Assembly: GCA_035378845.1 (NCBI GenBank)
Contig: DAOSUP010000037.1
Span: forward strand, 1 to 5,528
Reading direction: 5' to 3'
Source: JAKOUL01 sp035378845
GTDB lineage: Bacteria > Dictyoglomota > Dictyoglomia > Dictyoglomales > Dictyoglomaceae
Length of the DNA stretch: 5,528 nt
Part shown: in pieces, positions 1-5,184 of the stretch
How positions within the stretch are numbered: position 1 is the first letter of the stretch
How the letters are laid out: each line of letters starts with the position of its first letter
Position numbers and translations under genes: made by a program
The notes under the pieces: generated by a model
What the model saw: only the letters and a program-made list of their open reading frames with translations
Database searches by the model: none
Told to the model about the DNA's origin: nothing

Positions 1-10
1 TAAATTACCA

Positions 11-38
11 TTGACAATTTATATGAAACAAATAGAAT
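11..38 (+). promoter_or_regulatory. Putative sigma-70-type promoter
   Basis: TTGACA at 11-16 is a perfect -35 box. It is followed by a 16-bp spacer and TAGAAT at 33-38, one mismatch from TATAAT. A purine-rich stretch like a ribosome binding site (AGAGGGGG) starts near 46, but no ATG follows at a useful distance. The reading frames up to about 270 are short and unrecognisable. The promoter may have served a gene now decayed, or it may drive the gene at 272 through a leader of about 225 nt. I see no recognisable gene in 1-271. Confidence 0.5.
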
Positions 39-271
39 TATTTAAGAGGGGGTTTTAAAGGAAGAGACGGAATTTTCAGAGTTAACACAAAATAGAATTG
101 CTATATTCTTTTCTAACGATTTTTATTCAAAAGATTAAAACTGTCAAAGGAAAGCATATAGAAGAAAAAACTCTTGGAACAATCTCTTGTATTTATTTCT
201 CTTTTACCAAAAGTCCGCTTAAATATAAATAAAATAGTGCTAAATGATTCTTGTGAGAGGAGATAAAAGAT

Positions 272-754
272 ATGCCTAAGACCCGTAAATCTTGGCAGGA
301 AAAATTGGCGGATAGTAAAGATCTACCGAGAGTGGAGCAGATCACTCCCAAAATGGCTGGTAGATGGGGAACAAAAGTTGGTGATACGGTAGTGATTCCG
401 GCACCAATTGAAGTGGATGAGATCATGAGAAAGGTGCCGAGGGGAAAGCTTATTACTATTAATGACATTCGTAAGAAACTTGCTCAGAAGCACGGTGCCA
501 CAATTGGATGTCCGATAACAACTGGAATTTTTGCTCGTATTGCAGCTGAGGCAGCAGCAGAAGAAGCAGTGGAGGGAAAGAAGGACATTACCCCTTATTG
601 GCGGACATTAAAAGCAGGTGGAGAAATAAATGAGAAATATCCTGGTGGGGTAGAGGCTCAAAGAAAACTTTTGGAGGAAGAAGGACATAAGGTAATTCAG
701 AAAGGTAAGAAATATGTAGTTGCCGATTTTGAAAAGTATTTAGCAAAGCTATAG
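272..754 (+). CDS. MGMT-family (alkyltransferase-like) DNA-binding protein lacking the acceptor cysteine
   Basis: This 160-residue protein resembles the DNA-binding domain of O6-alkylguanine-DNA alkyltransferases. The region at residues 56-75 (PRGKLITINDIRKKL and following) matches the helix-turn-helix entry segment that reads like IPxGKVxTYGDIA in Ada/Ogt/MGMT. Residues 125-138 (PGGVEAQRKLLEEEG) match the conserved GGxxxQxxLLxxEG carboxy end. Between them, where active enzymes carry PCHR, this protein has PYWR at 108-111, so the alkyl-accepting Cys and the adjacent His are missing and only the Pro and Arg remain. In the known ATL proteins the Cys is also replaced (usually PWHR); they bind alkylated guanine and flag it for nucleotide excision repair. 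A similar lesion-binding role here is inference. A basic amino-terminal extension of about 45 residues precedes the domain. The start is supported by AGAGGAGAT, with GGAG at 259-262, nine bases upstream. A decayed DUF3795 gene follows 19 bp after the stop. Confident on family, moderate on function. Confidence 0.88.
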   Translation: MPKTRKSWQEKLADSKDLPRVEQITPKMAGRWGTKVGDTVVIPAPIEVDEIMRKVPRGKLITINDIRKKLAQKHGATIGCPITTGIFARIAAEAAAEEAVEGKKDITPYWRTLKAGGEINEKYPGGVEAQRKLLEEEGHKVIQKGKKYVVADFEKYLAKL

Positions 755-773
755 TGATGACAGGTGCAGGGCT

Positions 774-1000
774 ATGAATGAAGAAATAAAAACCTGATTG
801 CATAATTGCGGTCTTTATTGTAAAGATTGTCCTAATTACAGAGGAAAGACTACCAATTTAATAAGAGTTCTCAGAAAAGAATTAAGAAAAATAGATCTGA
901 CAAGACAGTAGAAGCTTTATCAGAGATCTCATTCTTTAGAATATTCAGTAGCTGTCAGAAATGTTACGAAGTTTTAGAGATAATGGTAAAGCTTTGCTGT
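774..1000 (+). pseudogene. Decayed DUF3795-family gene (cysteine-rich putative metal-binding protein)
   Basis: From ATG 774 the frame reads a short leader, hits TGA at 795-797, then continues as CGLYCKDCPNY and a basic helix to about 896. That cysteine pattern (CGLYCxDCPxY) is the amino-terminal signature I associate with DUF3795 proteins. The frame then runs into TAG at 909-911, but similarity continues without a break two frames over from 899 as DKTVEALSEISFFRIF followed by SSCQKCYEVLEIMVKLCC, a typical middle segment of the family. The gene therefore carries at least one nonsense codon and one frameshift near 895-899. The carboxy-terminal part is lost: the sequence after about 1000 is an intergenic repeat instead. 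Function of the family is unknown to me; cysteine clusters suggest metal binding. It begins 19 bp after the MGMT-like gene and could have been co-transcribed with it. The family call is from pattern memory and needs a profile search. Confidence 0.62.
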
Positions 1001-1053
1001 TTTCACTCAATTGCTTTTGGCAACCTCTTTTATCTGTAAACTGTTAGGTGATA
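1001..1053 (+). repeat. Intergenic imperfect inverted-repeat element A (attC-like)
   Basis: The ends pair with each other: 1001-1011 (TTTCACTCAAT) against 1043-1053 (GTTAGGTGATA), with seven Watson-Crick pairs, two G-T pairs and two mismatches. The right arm starts with GTTAGGT, an exact match to the GTTRRRY core of integron attC sites. Inside is a small hairpin, TTGC/GCAA at 1011-1023. It is related to the element at 4511-4582: about 36 of 48 aligned columns from 1010 onward agree by hand count. No T-run follows, so it does not look like a terminator. It lies at the ruined 3' end of the DUF3795 remnant and 49 bp before the next start codon. Confidence 0.5.
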
Positions 1054-1102
1054 TTTTGCCAGATAATTTCTATTTACCATATTTGAAATAAGGGGGAAAC
1101 AG

Positions 1103-1807
1103 ATGTTAAATTTATTATTGACTGTATTGGTGCTTGCCACACTTTACCTTCTTATATTCAAGCTTCTACCAGTAGTTGGTGCTATTCCATTTCTTTTGGC
1201 TAAAGTAAAATCTTCTGATATTACAGGCATTCGTTTATTTATCCTCACAATTATTTATGTCCCTTTAGCTCTGCTTATCATTCATGGTGTAATGCATATT
1301 AAGGGCTATGGATTGCCAGAATTATTACTACCAATGACAGGTTCAGATGTATATTTTGGATTGGCAGCAGGTATAGTAATAGCACTGCTTAATTTATCCA
1401 TTGACTTAGCTCTCAAAAAAAAGTTGAATGAAAACTTTGCCTCAACACTTAAGCAAATAGGAAATTCTACATCAGGATTAATCGCAATGATTGGTGTAAG
1501 TTGGCTGGCTGGTGGTATTCTTGAAGAAGTCTTCTGGCGAGGCTTCTGGTTTTCTGAGTGGACATCAGCTCTTGGGAACAATCAATCTGTCCTGATATTT
1601 TGTGTGATCTCCTCAGGCATCTTTTTTGGACTAAACCATCTGTATGAAGGAATTAGTGGCACCGTCTCTTCCGGAGTTGCAGGAATGTGTCTTGGCCTAT
1701 TATACCTGTGGAGAGGTAATCTTGTTGCACCTATAATGGCTCACGGCATAATGGATACTTTGCTTCTTCTTATTATTTGGTTTCGGTTTGGGAGAAGTCA
1801 AACATGA
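1103..1807 (+). CDS. CPBP-family intramembrane protease (Abi/CAAX type), apparently catalytically intact
   Basis: This 234-residue protein is very hydrophobic, with membrane segments near residues 3-33, 43-62, 84-102, 124-140, 163-180, 187-204 and 208-227. It carries the CPBP (PF02517) motifs in order: EExxxR as E141, E142 and R146 (EEVFWRG), FxxxH as F175 and H179, and a third histidine motif with H214 and D218 (MAHGIMD). In Rce1-type enzymes the first Glu and the two His form the active site of a membrane-embedded metal-independent glutamate protease. Bacterial members are linked to bacteriocin self-immunity, membrane-protein processing and prenyl-protein-like cleavage. The substrate here cannot be told. 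The start is well supported by AGGGGG at 1091-1096, six bases before ATG 1103. A second, unrelated CPBP gene follows after 141 bp, which contains a repeat element. The length is normal for the family. Confidence 0.9.
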   Translation: MLNLLLTVLVLATLYLLIFKLLPVVGAIPFLLAKVKSSDITGIRLFILTIIYVPLALLIIHGVMHIKGYGLPELLLPMTGSDVYFGLAAGIVIALLNLSIDLALKKKLNENFASTLKQIGNSTSGLIAMIGVSWLAGGILEEVFWRGFWFSEWTSALGNNQSVLIFCVISSGIFFGLNHLYEGISGTVSSGVAGMCLGLLYLWRGNLVAPIMAHGIMDTLLLLIIWFRFGRSQT

Positions 1808-1830
1808 GGGGACACTATCAGGCAAAGCAG

Positions 1831-1924
1831 TTGTCTAACAAGACGTGTCTGACTTTGTGCCTTTGGCACTGCAATAAAGTCTATCTTTGTGGCTGAATCT
1901 CAGATATGCTCAGCCGTTATATAA
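1831..1924 (+). repeat. Intergenic imperfect inverted-repeat element C with nested hairpins (attC-like)
   Basis: The ends pair: TTGTCTAAC at 1831-1839 against GTTATATAA at 1916-1924, eight of nine positions including one G-T pair. GTCTAAC fits the RYYYAAC core of attC exactly; GTTATAT deviates from GTTRRRY at one position. Inside, GACTTT at 1851-1856 pairs with AAAGTC at 1876-1881 around GTGCC-TTT-GGCAC (1857-1869), leaving six unpaired bases on one side. A separate stem, GGCTGA at 1891-1896, pairs with TCAGCC at 1910-1915. The element starts 23 bp after the first CPBP stop codon and ends 24 bp before the second CPBP start. There is no U-run after either hairpin. Confidence 0.48.
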
Positions 1925-1948
1925 AATTACTAATAGGGGGGAAGAACT

Positions 1949-2635
1949 ATGAAAATTAATGATCAAACGAGTTCAAAAAGAGAGACTAAAAAGCCTCTTA
2001 TAGAAGCTGTTATTGCTTATATAGTCTTCTGTGGTCTCAGTTTTTTAAGTCGTTTTGCTCCACCTATGTTTCTCCTCGTGGTAGTTAGTGGAATTGTTTT
2101 TCCTCTGATCTGGGCTAAGTTTACGAAAAGTTGGAGATCAATTGGGTTCACAAGGCAAAATCTGAAGTATGCTTTGTTGTGGGGATTGGGTGGAGGTCTG
2201 GTGAGTATTGTCTACGTCATTGTCTACCTATTTATTGAATTTGGGAAGGTATACTTTTCTCCACCAATGCTTGGTCTCCAGTTAATCTTTGGAATTCCGA
2301 TTTGGATTCTGGTATTGAGTCCTTTCCAGGAGTTCTTTTTCAGAGGATGGTTACAACCAAGATTTCAAGATGCAATGGGAAAATGGACAGGGTTGTTTGT
2401 AACTTCACTTTGTTTTTCAGTATGGCATTTTTTCCCGCCCTTTGAAGGCACGCCAACATCAACTCTTCCTGTAAGTTCAGTCCTTGGTTTTCTATCATGC
2501 TTTGGATTAGGTGTGCTATGGGGATATACTTTTCAACGCACAGATAACATCGTTGCACCTTGGTTATCACATGCCTTGGGAGGAATTGCTCTTGTGGTGA
2601 CTGGAGTAATGAGTTTCGTCCGATACACTCCATAG
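1949..2635 (+). CDS. CPBP-family membrane protein with altered catalytic residues
   Basis: This 228-residue multi-pass membrane protein has hydrophobic segments near residues 19-34, 38-56, 75-96, 108-125, 146-162, 176-194 and 205-224. It shows the CPBP layout: QEFFFRG at 127-133 in place of EExxxR, FSVWH with F156 and H160, and a third motif around H208 (APWLSHALGG). Two positions differ from Rce1-type proteases: the first Glu of EExxxR, the catalytic one, is Gln127, and the residue four after the last His is Gly212 instead of Asn or Asp. The protein may therefore be a proteolytically weak or non-catalytic subfamily member, although I cannot exclude a variant mechanism. The start follows an excellent ribosome binding site, AGGGGGG at 1935-1941. 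It shares little sequence with the upstream CPBP protein, so the pair is not a recent tandem duplication. An inverted-repeat element separates it from the ABC genes. Confidence 0.87.
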   Translation: MKINDQTSSKRETKKPLIEAVIAYIVFCGLSFLSRFAPPMFLLVVVSGIVFPLIWAKFTKSWRSIGFTRQNLKYALLWGLGGGLVSIVYVIVYLFIEFGKVYFSPPMLGLQLIFGIPIWILVLSPFQEFFFRGWLQPRFQDAMGKWTGLFVTSLCFSVWHFFPPFEGTPTSTLPVSSVLGFLSCFGLGVLWGYTFQRTDNIVAPWLSHALGGIALVVTGVMSFVRYTP

Positions 2636-2646
2636 AGGAAAAGACA

Positions 2647-2715
2647 GTAATTGAGTTGAGTGTTTTTGTGACTTCAGTTAGTACGGGCTTTGCAAAGCCT
2701 GGAGACGTTAGTTAC
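2647..2715 (+). repeat. Intergenic imperfect inverted-repeat element E with perfect central palindrome (attC-like)
   Basis: GTAATTGA at 2647-2654 pairs with TTAGTTAC at 2708-2715 over all eight positions, two of them G-T. Off-centre between them is a perfect 14-bp palindrome, GGCTTTGCAAAGCC at 2686-2699, extendable by a G-T and a C-G pair. The right arm reads GTTAGTT from 2707, one position off the attC GTTRRRY core. GTTAGT also occurs at 2677-2682. The palindrome is not followed by a T-run. The element begins 11 bp after the second CPBP stop and 72 bp separate its end from the ABC ATPase start. Confidence 0.45.
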
Positions 2716-2787
2716 AAATTTATGGGCTTAGTGGGAGAAGAGAGCAAAAAAATATGAAAGTAGATATTATAAATAGAGAGGACGTAT

Positions 2788-3741
2788 ATGAAAGAAAGTA
2801 CTAAGGCAAATAAGGAAGATAATTTTGCCATACAAACCTCTGGACTCACCAAGAAATTTGGGAATCTAACAGCAGTGGATGGCGTGAATCTGAATATAAA
2901 AAAGGGAGAAATGTTCTCGTTGCTTGGACCCAATGGAGCAGGCAAGACTACCATTATAAAGATGCTCTGCTGCCTTTTGAAGCCGACTGCCGGCACTGCA
3001 ACCGTAATGGGACATGATGTGCAGAAAGAGTCGCTGGAGGTTAAAGAGATCATTGGTATATCTCCTCAAGACACTGCGATAGCCGGGCATCTCAACGCCT
3101 GGGAGAATTTGGCGCTGATATGCGGGATTTACGGTCTAAGCAAAGAGGAGACTAAGAAGCGCTCCGAAGAACTTCTGAAATTGATGGGTCTGAGCAGGAG
3201 GGCAAAAGAACAGGCGAGAAAATTCTCAGGGGGAATGCAGCGAAGGCTAAGCATTGCCATGGCTCTGGTTTCTGATCCACAGGTGTTATTCCTGGATGAG
3301 CCAACCCTGGGTTTGGACCCTCAAGCGAGAAGGGGCATGTGGGAGCAGATTACTGAACTCAAATGTAAGAAGACGATTCTTTTGACCACTCACTATCTTG
3401 AAGAGGCTGATGCTCTGGCGGACAGAATAGCGATAATAGATGGGGGTAAGATTATCGCTTTAGGCACTCCTCAGGAATTAAAGAATAGAGTCTATGATAC
3501 ACAGGTCATGGAGGTTAAGGCAAAGAATCTAACCTCTGGTGTCCTTGAGGGGCTAAAGAAAATGTATTCTGAAGTAAGATCAGTAGAAGATGGAGTTGAG
3601 ATCATGGATAAAGAGCTGAGTTTTGATAAGGTAGTGGATTATCTCCGCTCTGAGGGAGTTTCTATCTACTCTGCATCTCTAAAACAGCCCACTATGGACG
3701 ATGTTTTTCTTAAACTTACCGGAAAGAAGTTGAGAGAATGA
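2788..3741 (+). CDS. ABC transporter ATP-binding protein (drug/NatA-type exporter)
   Basis: This 317-residue ATPase has every nucleotide-binding motif: Walker A GPNGAGKTT at 47-55, Q-loop Gln94, signature FSGGMQRR at 146-153, Walker B VLFLDEP at 166-172 with catalytic Glu171, D-loop LD at 176-177, and switch His202. The carboxy-terminal extension ends in PTMDDVFLKLTG at 301-312, typical of the ATPases of ABC-2 multidrug, antibiotic and sodium exporters. It should power the membrane protein encoded immediately downstream, whose ATG overlaps its stop codon by four bases. The first dozen residues are hydrophilic and lie outside the domain. The start is supported by GAGAGGA at 2776-2782, six to eleven bases upstream. 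No key residue is missing. The substrate cannot be deduced. The G+C content looks higher than in the flanking AT-rich sequence, which fits a separate origin from the decayed region to its right. Confidence 0.95.
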   Translation: MKESTKANKEDNFAIQTSGLTKKFGNLTAVDGVNLNIKKGEMFSLLGPNGAGKTTIIKMLCCLLKPTAGTATVMGHDVQKESLEVKEIIGISPQDTAIAGHLNAWENLALICGIYGLSKEETKKRSEELLKLMGLSRRAKEQARKFSGGMQRRLSIAMALVSDPQVLFLDEPTLGLDPQARRGMWEQITELKCKKTILLTTHYLEEADALADRIAIIDGGKIIALGTPQELKNRVYDTQVMEVKAKNLTSGVLEGLKKMYSEVRSVEDGVEIMDKELSFDKVVDYLRSEGVSIYSASLKQPTMDDVFLKLTGKKLRE

Positions 3742-4466
3742 GATTCACAGCATTAGCCGTACGAAATTTTAAGGAAACTTTTAGGGATCCACTTTCTATA
3801 GGTTTTGAGGTAGGGATACCTCCACTCTTTATGGTGATGTTTTGGTTACTTGGAGAGAAAATAGGGGGAGACACTTTCACTGCCACCATGCTATTTCCTG
3901 CCGTAGTGGTCTTTGGCTTTGTGTTCTTAACCATGTTTTCAGGTACAGTGCTTGCTGGGGATAGACAAAGTGCACTTCTATCCAGATTGCTGACTACACC
4001 GCTTAGATCGAGCGATTTCATTCTGGCTTATATATTACCCTGTATATTGATAGCGATCCTCCAGATAGCAGTGTGCTTTGTAGTAGGAACTCTACTTGGA
4101 CTTGAGGTCTATGGAAATATAGGTCTTGTTCTCCTGATTCTCTTGCTTATGGCGATATGCTGTATAGGATTGGGGATGACTCTGGGATCGCTTTTTACCG
4201 AAAATCAGGTATTGGGTGTTGGCTCAGCGGTAATAGTCCTCGCATCCTTTTTTGGAGGACTCTGGATGGACTTGAAAGCGATAGGTGGTATATTTCAGGG
4301 AATTGGATATGCTCTTCCTTTTGCCTGTGCCGTTGATGCTGCAAGAGATGTATTGATGGGGGCTGGTTTCAGTGATATTACAACCAATTTGGGCTTGGTT
4401 CTTGCCTATACAGTAGGATTCTTCGTTCTGGGTATTTTTTGCTTTAGATGGAGGATGAAAGAATGA
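3738..4466 (+). CDS. ABC-2 type transporter permease
   Basis: This 242-residue integral membrane protein has the six-segment pattern of ABC-2 permeases: hydrophobic stretches near residues 21-39, 51-73, 94-120, 127-151, 157-175 and 218-236. After the second segment comes LLTTPLRSSDFILAYIL (84-100), the cytoplasmic coupling-helix region characteristic of ABC-2 family exporters (xLxTPLxxxxxxxg). The amino terminus (FKETFRDP, residues 11-18) is the usual cytoplasmic interface helix. Its ATG sits inside the stop region of the ATPase gene (ATGA overlap), so the two are translationally coupled and should form a dimeric exporter of two ATPases and two permeases in the cytoplasmic membrane. The length is typical for a half-transporter. 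Five bases after its stop codon begins a new promoter. Confidence 0.93.
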   Translation: MRFTALAVRNFKETFRDPLSIGFEVGIPPLFMVMFWLLGEKIGGDTFTATMLFPAVVVFGFVFLTMFSGTVLAGDRQSALLSRLLTTPLRSSDFILAYILPCILIAILQIAVCFVVGTLLGLEVYGNIGLVLLILLLMAICCIGLGMTLGSLFTENQVLGVGSAVIVLASFFGGLWMDLKAIGGIFQGIGYALPFACAVDAARDVLMGAGFSDITTNLGLVLAYTVGFFVLGIFCFRWRMKE

Positions 4467-4470
4467 CAAT

Positions 4471-4499
4471 TTACAAGCTATTTGCTGACGGCATATAAT
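4471..4499 (+). promoter_or_regulatory. Putative promoter upstream of the methyltransferase fragment
   Basis: TTACAA at 4471-4476 and a perfect TATAAT at 4494-4499 are separated by exactly 17 bp. The -35 box differs from TTGACA at two positions. It starts five bases after the permease stop codon and would transcribe through the inverted-repeat element at 4511-4582 into the truncated methyltransferase gene, whose ribosome binding site is intact. Confidence 0.5.
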
Positions 4500-4510
4500 A
4501 GAGGATATAA

Positions 4511-4582
4511 AATTTCGCTCCTATTTGCCCCCCAAATTGCCTTTCGGCAACTTCCTTTATCCATAAGACCTTAGGTGAAATT
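4511..4582 (+). repeat. Intergenic imperfect inverted-repeat element B, homologous to element A (attC-like)
   Basis: AATTTCGCT at 4511-4519 pairs with GGTGAAATT at 4574-4582 over all nine positions, two of them G-T. Inside are two adjacent hairpins: ATTTG-CCCCC-CAAAT at 4523-4537 and TTGCC-TTTC-GGCAA at 4537-4550. From 4536 it aligns with the element at 1001-1053 (shared GGCAAC, TTTATC and TTAGGTGA blocks). Its left arm TTTCGCTC matches TTTCACTC there at seven of eight bases. Relative to that copy it has about 14 extra bases forming the C-rich hairpin. The right-hand core reads CTTAGGT rather than GTTAGGT. Downstream, AAATTACTAA also follows the element at 1831-1924. No T-run follows the hairpins. 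Confidence 0.52.
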
Positions 4583-4608
4583 ACTAAGAATAAATTGGAG
4601 GTGATAAA

Positions 4609-4695
4609 ATGAAACCCGTTGATATTAATCACATTTACTTTGATGGAAGGCATTATGACCTTCAGCATAAGGAATATACCCGAGATATTCCTTAA
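4609..4695 (+). pseudogene. Truncated class I SAM-dependent methyltransferase, first 28 codons only
   Basis: ATG 4609 follows a near-perfect ribosome binding site, GGAGGTGAT at 4597-4605. The 28-residue product begins MKPVDINHIYFDGRHYDLQH and ends in RDIP before TAA at 4693-4695. I recognise this as the usual amino terminus of a family of small class I methyltransferases, in which the next residues lead into the glycine-rich SAM-binding motif (LELxCGxGR). None of that motif is found in any frame downstream: the sequence after the stop is AT-rich and unrelated. The gene has therefore lost its catalytic domain, yet it keeps its promoter, leader and start signals and could still make a short peptide. 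The family identification rests on memory of the amino-terminal pattern. Confidence 0.55.
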
Positions 4696-4760
4696 TATTT
4701 GTTGCTTTGCCATTTTTATACAAATTAATTTTAGATTCAATTACTTCTTTAATTTTAAAA

Positions 4761-4800
4761 GATGTTTCACAAACATCAGGAAATATATTTATAAATATAT
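4761..4800. repeat. Adjacent hairpin and AT palindrome
   Basis: GATGTTT-CAC-AAACATC at 4761-4777 is a perfect 7-bp stem with a 3-nt loop. On the minus strand it is followed by TTTTAAAATT, so it could act as a weak terminator for minus-strand transcription. Five bases later an 18-bp perfect AT palindrome spans 4783-4800. Palindromes of A and T alone are expected by chance more often in sequence this AT-rich. No recognisable gene lies between 4696 and 4809. Confidence 0.35.
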
Positions 4801-4809
4801 ATAATATAA

Positions 4810-5079
4810 ACACTATTTCTAAGCACAATTGAAGAGAGAATAAGGCTTGGAGATGCTTCTCTTGAAAGAGAGTATATGTCAGAAATTTTAAACAAGATGA
4901 GTTTACCATTCAGTTTAGACTATGAAATTGCAGAAAATTCTGTAGATGTCTCTTAGGATGAGAAAGAAAGAATTTTACTTGCAAGACTTATTGCTCATAG
5001 CAAGGATAAAACTGTTTGTATAATTACACATAGGACTGAAATCTTAAAAGCTCTTTCAAAAAAGATAATACAGATTTAG
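4810..5079 (+). pseudogene. Remnant of an ABC exporter nucleotide-binding domain
   Basis: The frame reads TLFLSTIEERIRLGD from 4810, matching the segment LFxGTIEENIRLG that follows the Q-loop in ABC exporter ATPase domains. It continues through a region resembling the helical subdomain (EYMSEILNKMSLPF) to ENSVDVS. There the ABC signature SGGE is broken by TAG at 4954-4956 followed by Asp-Glu. The frame resumes as KERILLARLIA and then jumps to KDKTVCIITHRTEILK, the H-loop strand, ending at TAG 5077-5079. Intact domains have roughly 30 residues between LARAL and TVIIITHR, carrying Walker B and the D-loop; here they are deleted. Walker A and everything upstream are also gone, with a stop codon at 4807-4809. 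The parent was a full-length ABC exporter of the fused type, not the separate ATPase at 2788-3741, whose sequence differs. It cannot hydrolyse ATP. Confidence 0.72.
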
Positions 5080-5150
5080 CATAGTTATTCATAAATAGAT
5101 TATACATACAAAAGTAAGAAAAGCATTGTGTATCAGAGGTAGGAAAAATT

Positions 5151-5178
5151 TTGACAATATTAAAAAAATTATTATAAT
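5151..5178 (+). promoter_or_regulatory. Strong consensus promoter
   Basis: TTGACA at 5151-5156 and TATAAT at 5173-5178 are both perfect consensus hexamers, with a 16-bp spacer rich in A and T. Transcription would start near 5185. About 200 nt of leader with several hairpins follows before the first well-spaced start codon at 5387. The surrounding sequence is about three-quarters A+T, so a chance TATAAT is possible, but the paired perfect boxes are unlikely to be accidental. Confidence 0.6.
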
Positions 5179-5184
5179 AACATT

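Noticed and set aside
60..138. Short frame ending at 138 (LTQNRIAIFFSNDFYSKD then TAA) after the first promoter
   Set aside because: There is no start codon at the purine-rich site near 46 and no recognisable family. It is too short to call even as a remnant.
187..235. Possible fifth inverted-repeat element around CTTTT-ACC-AAAAG (201-213)
   Set aside because: The inner hairpin is real, but the putative arms are A/T only and would pair by chance. The right core reads CTTAAAT, a poor match to the other elements.
588..803. Minus-strand open frame over the end of the MGMT-like gene
   Set aside because: It is a shadow of a well-supported plus-strand gene, with no start signal or known motif.
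1015..1050. Reading GNLF and FICKLL at the end of the DUF3795 remnant as its GNPFCKI-like continuation
   Set aside because: The same DNA is shared with the intergenic element at 4511-4582, where no DUF3795 gene exists, so it is better explained as a repeat.
2686..2699. GGCTTTGCAAAGCC as a rho-independent terminator after the second CPBP gene
   Set aside because: It is a strong palindrome, but it is followed by TGGAGACG rather than a T-run, and it lies inside a larger paired element.
4625..4909. Open frame of 94 codons on the minus strand in the AT-rich region
   Set aside because: It lies antisense to both the methyltransferase fragment and the ABC remnant, which have recognisable products on the plus strand. 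It has no clear ribosome binding site. The middle part (about 4697-4785) reads a little protein-like, but I cannot match it to anything.
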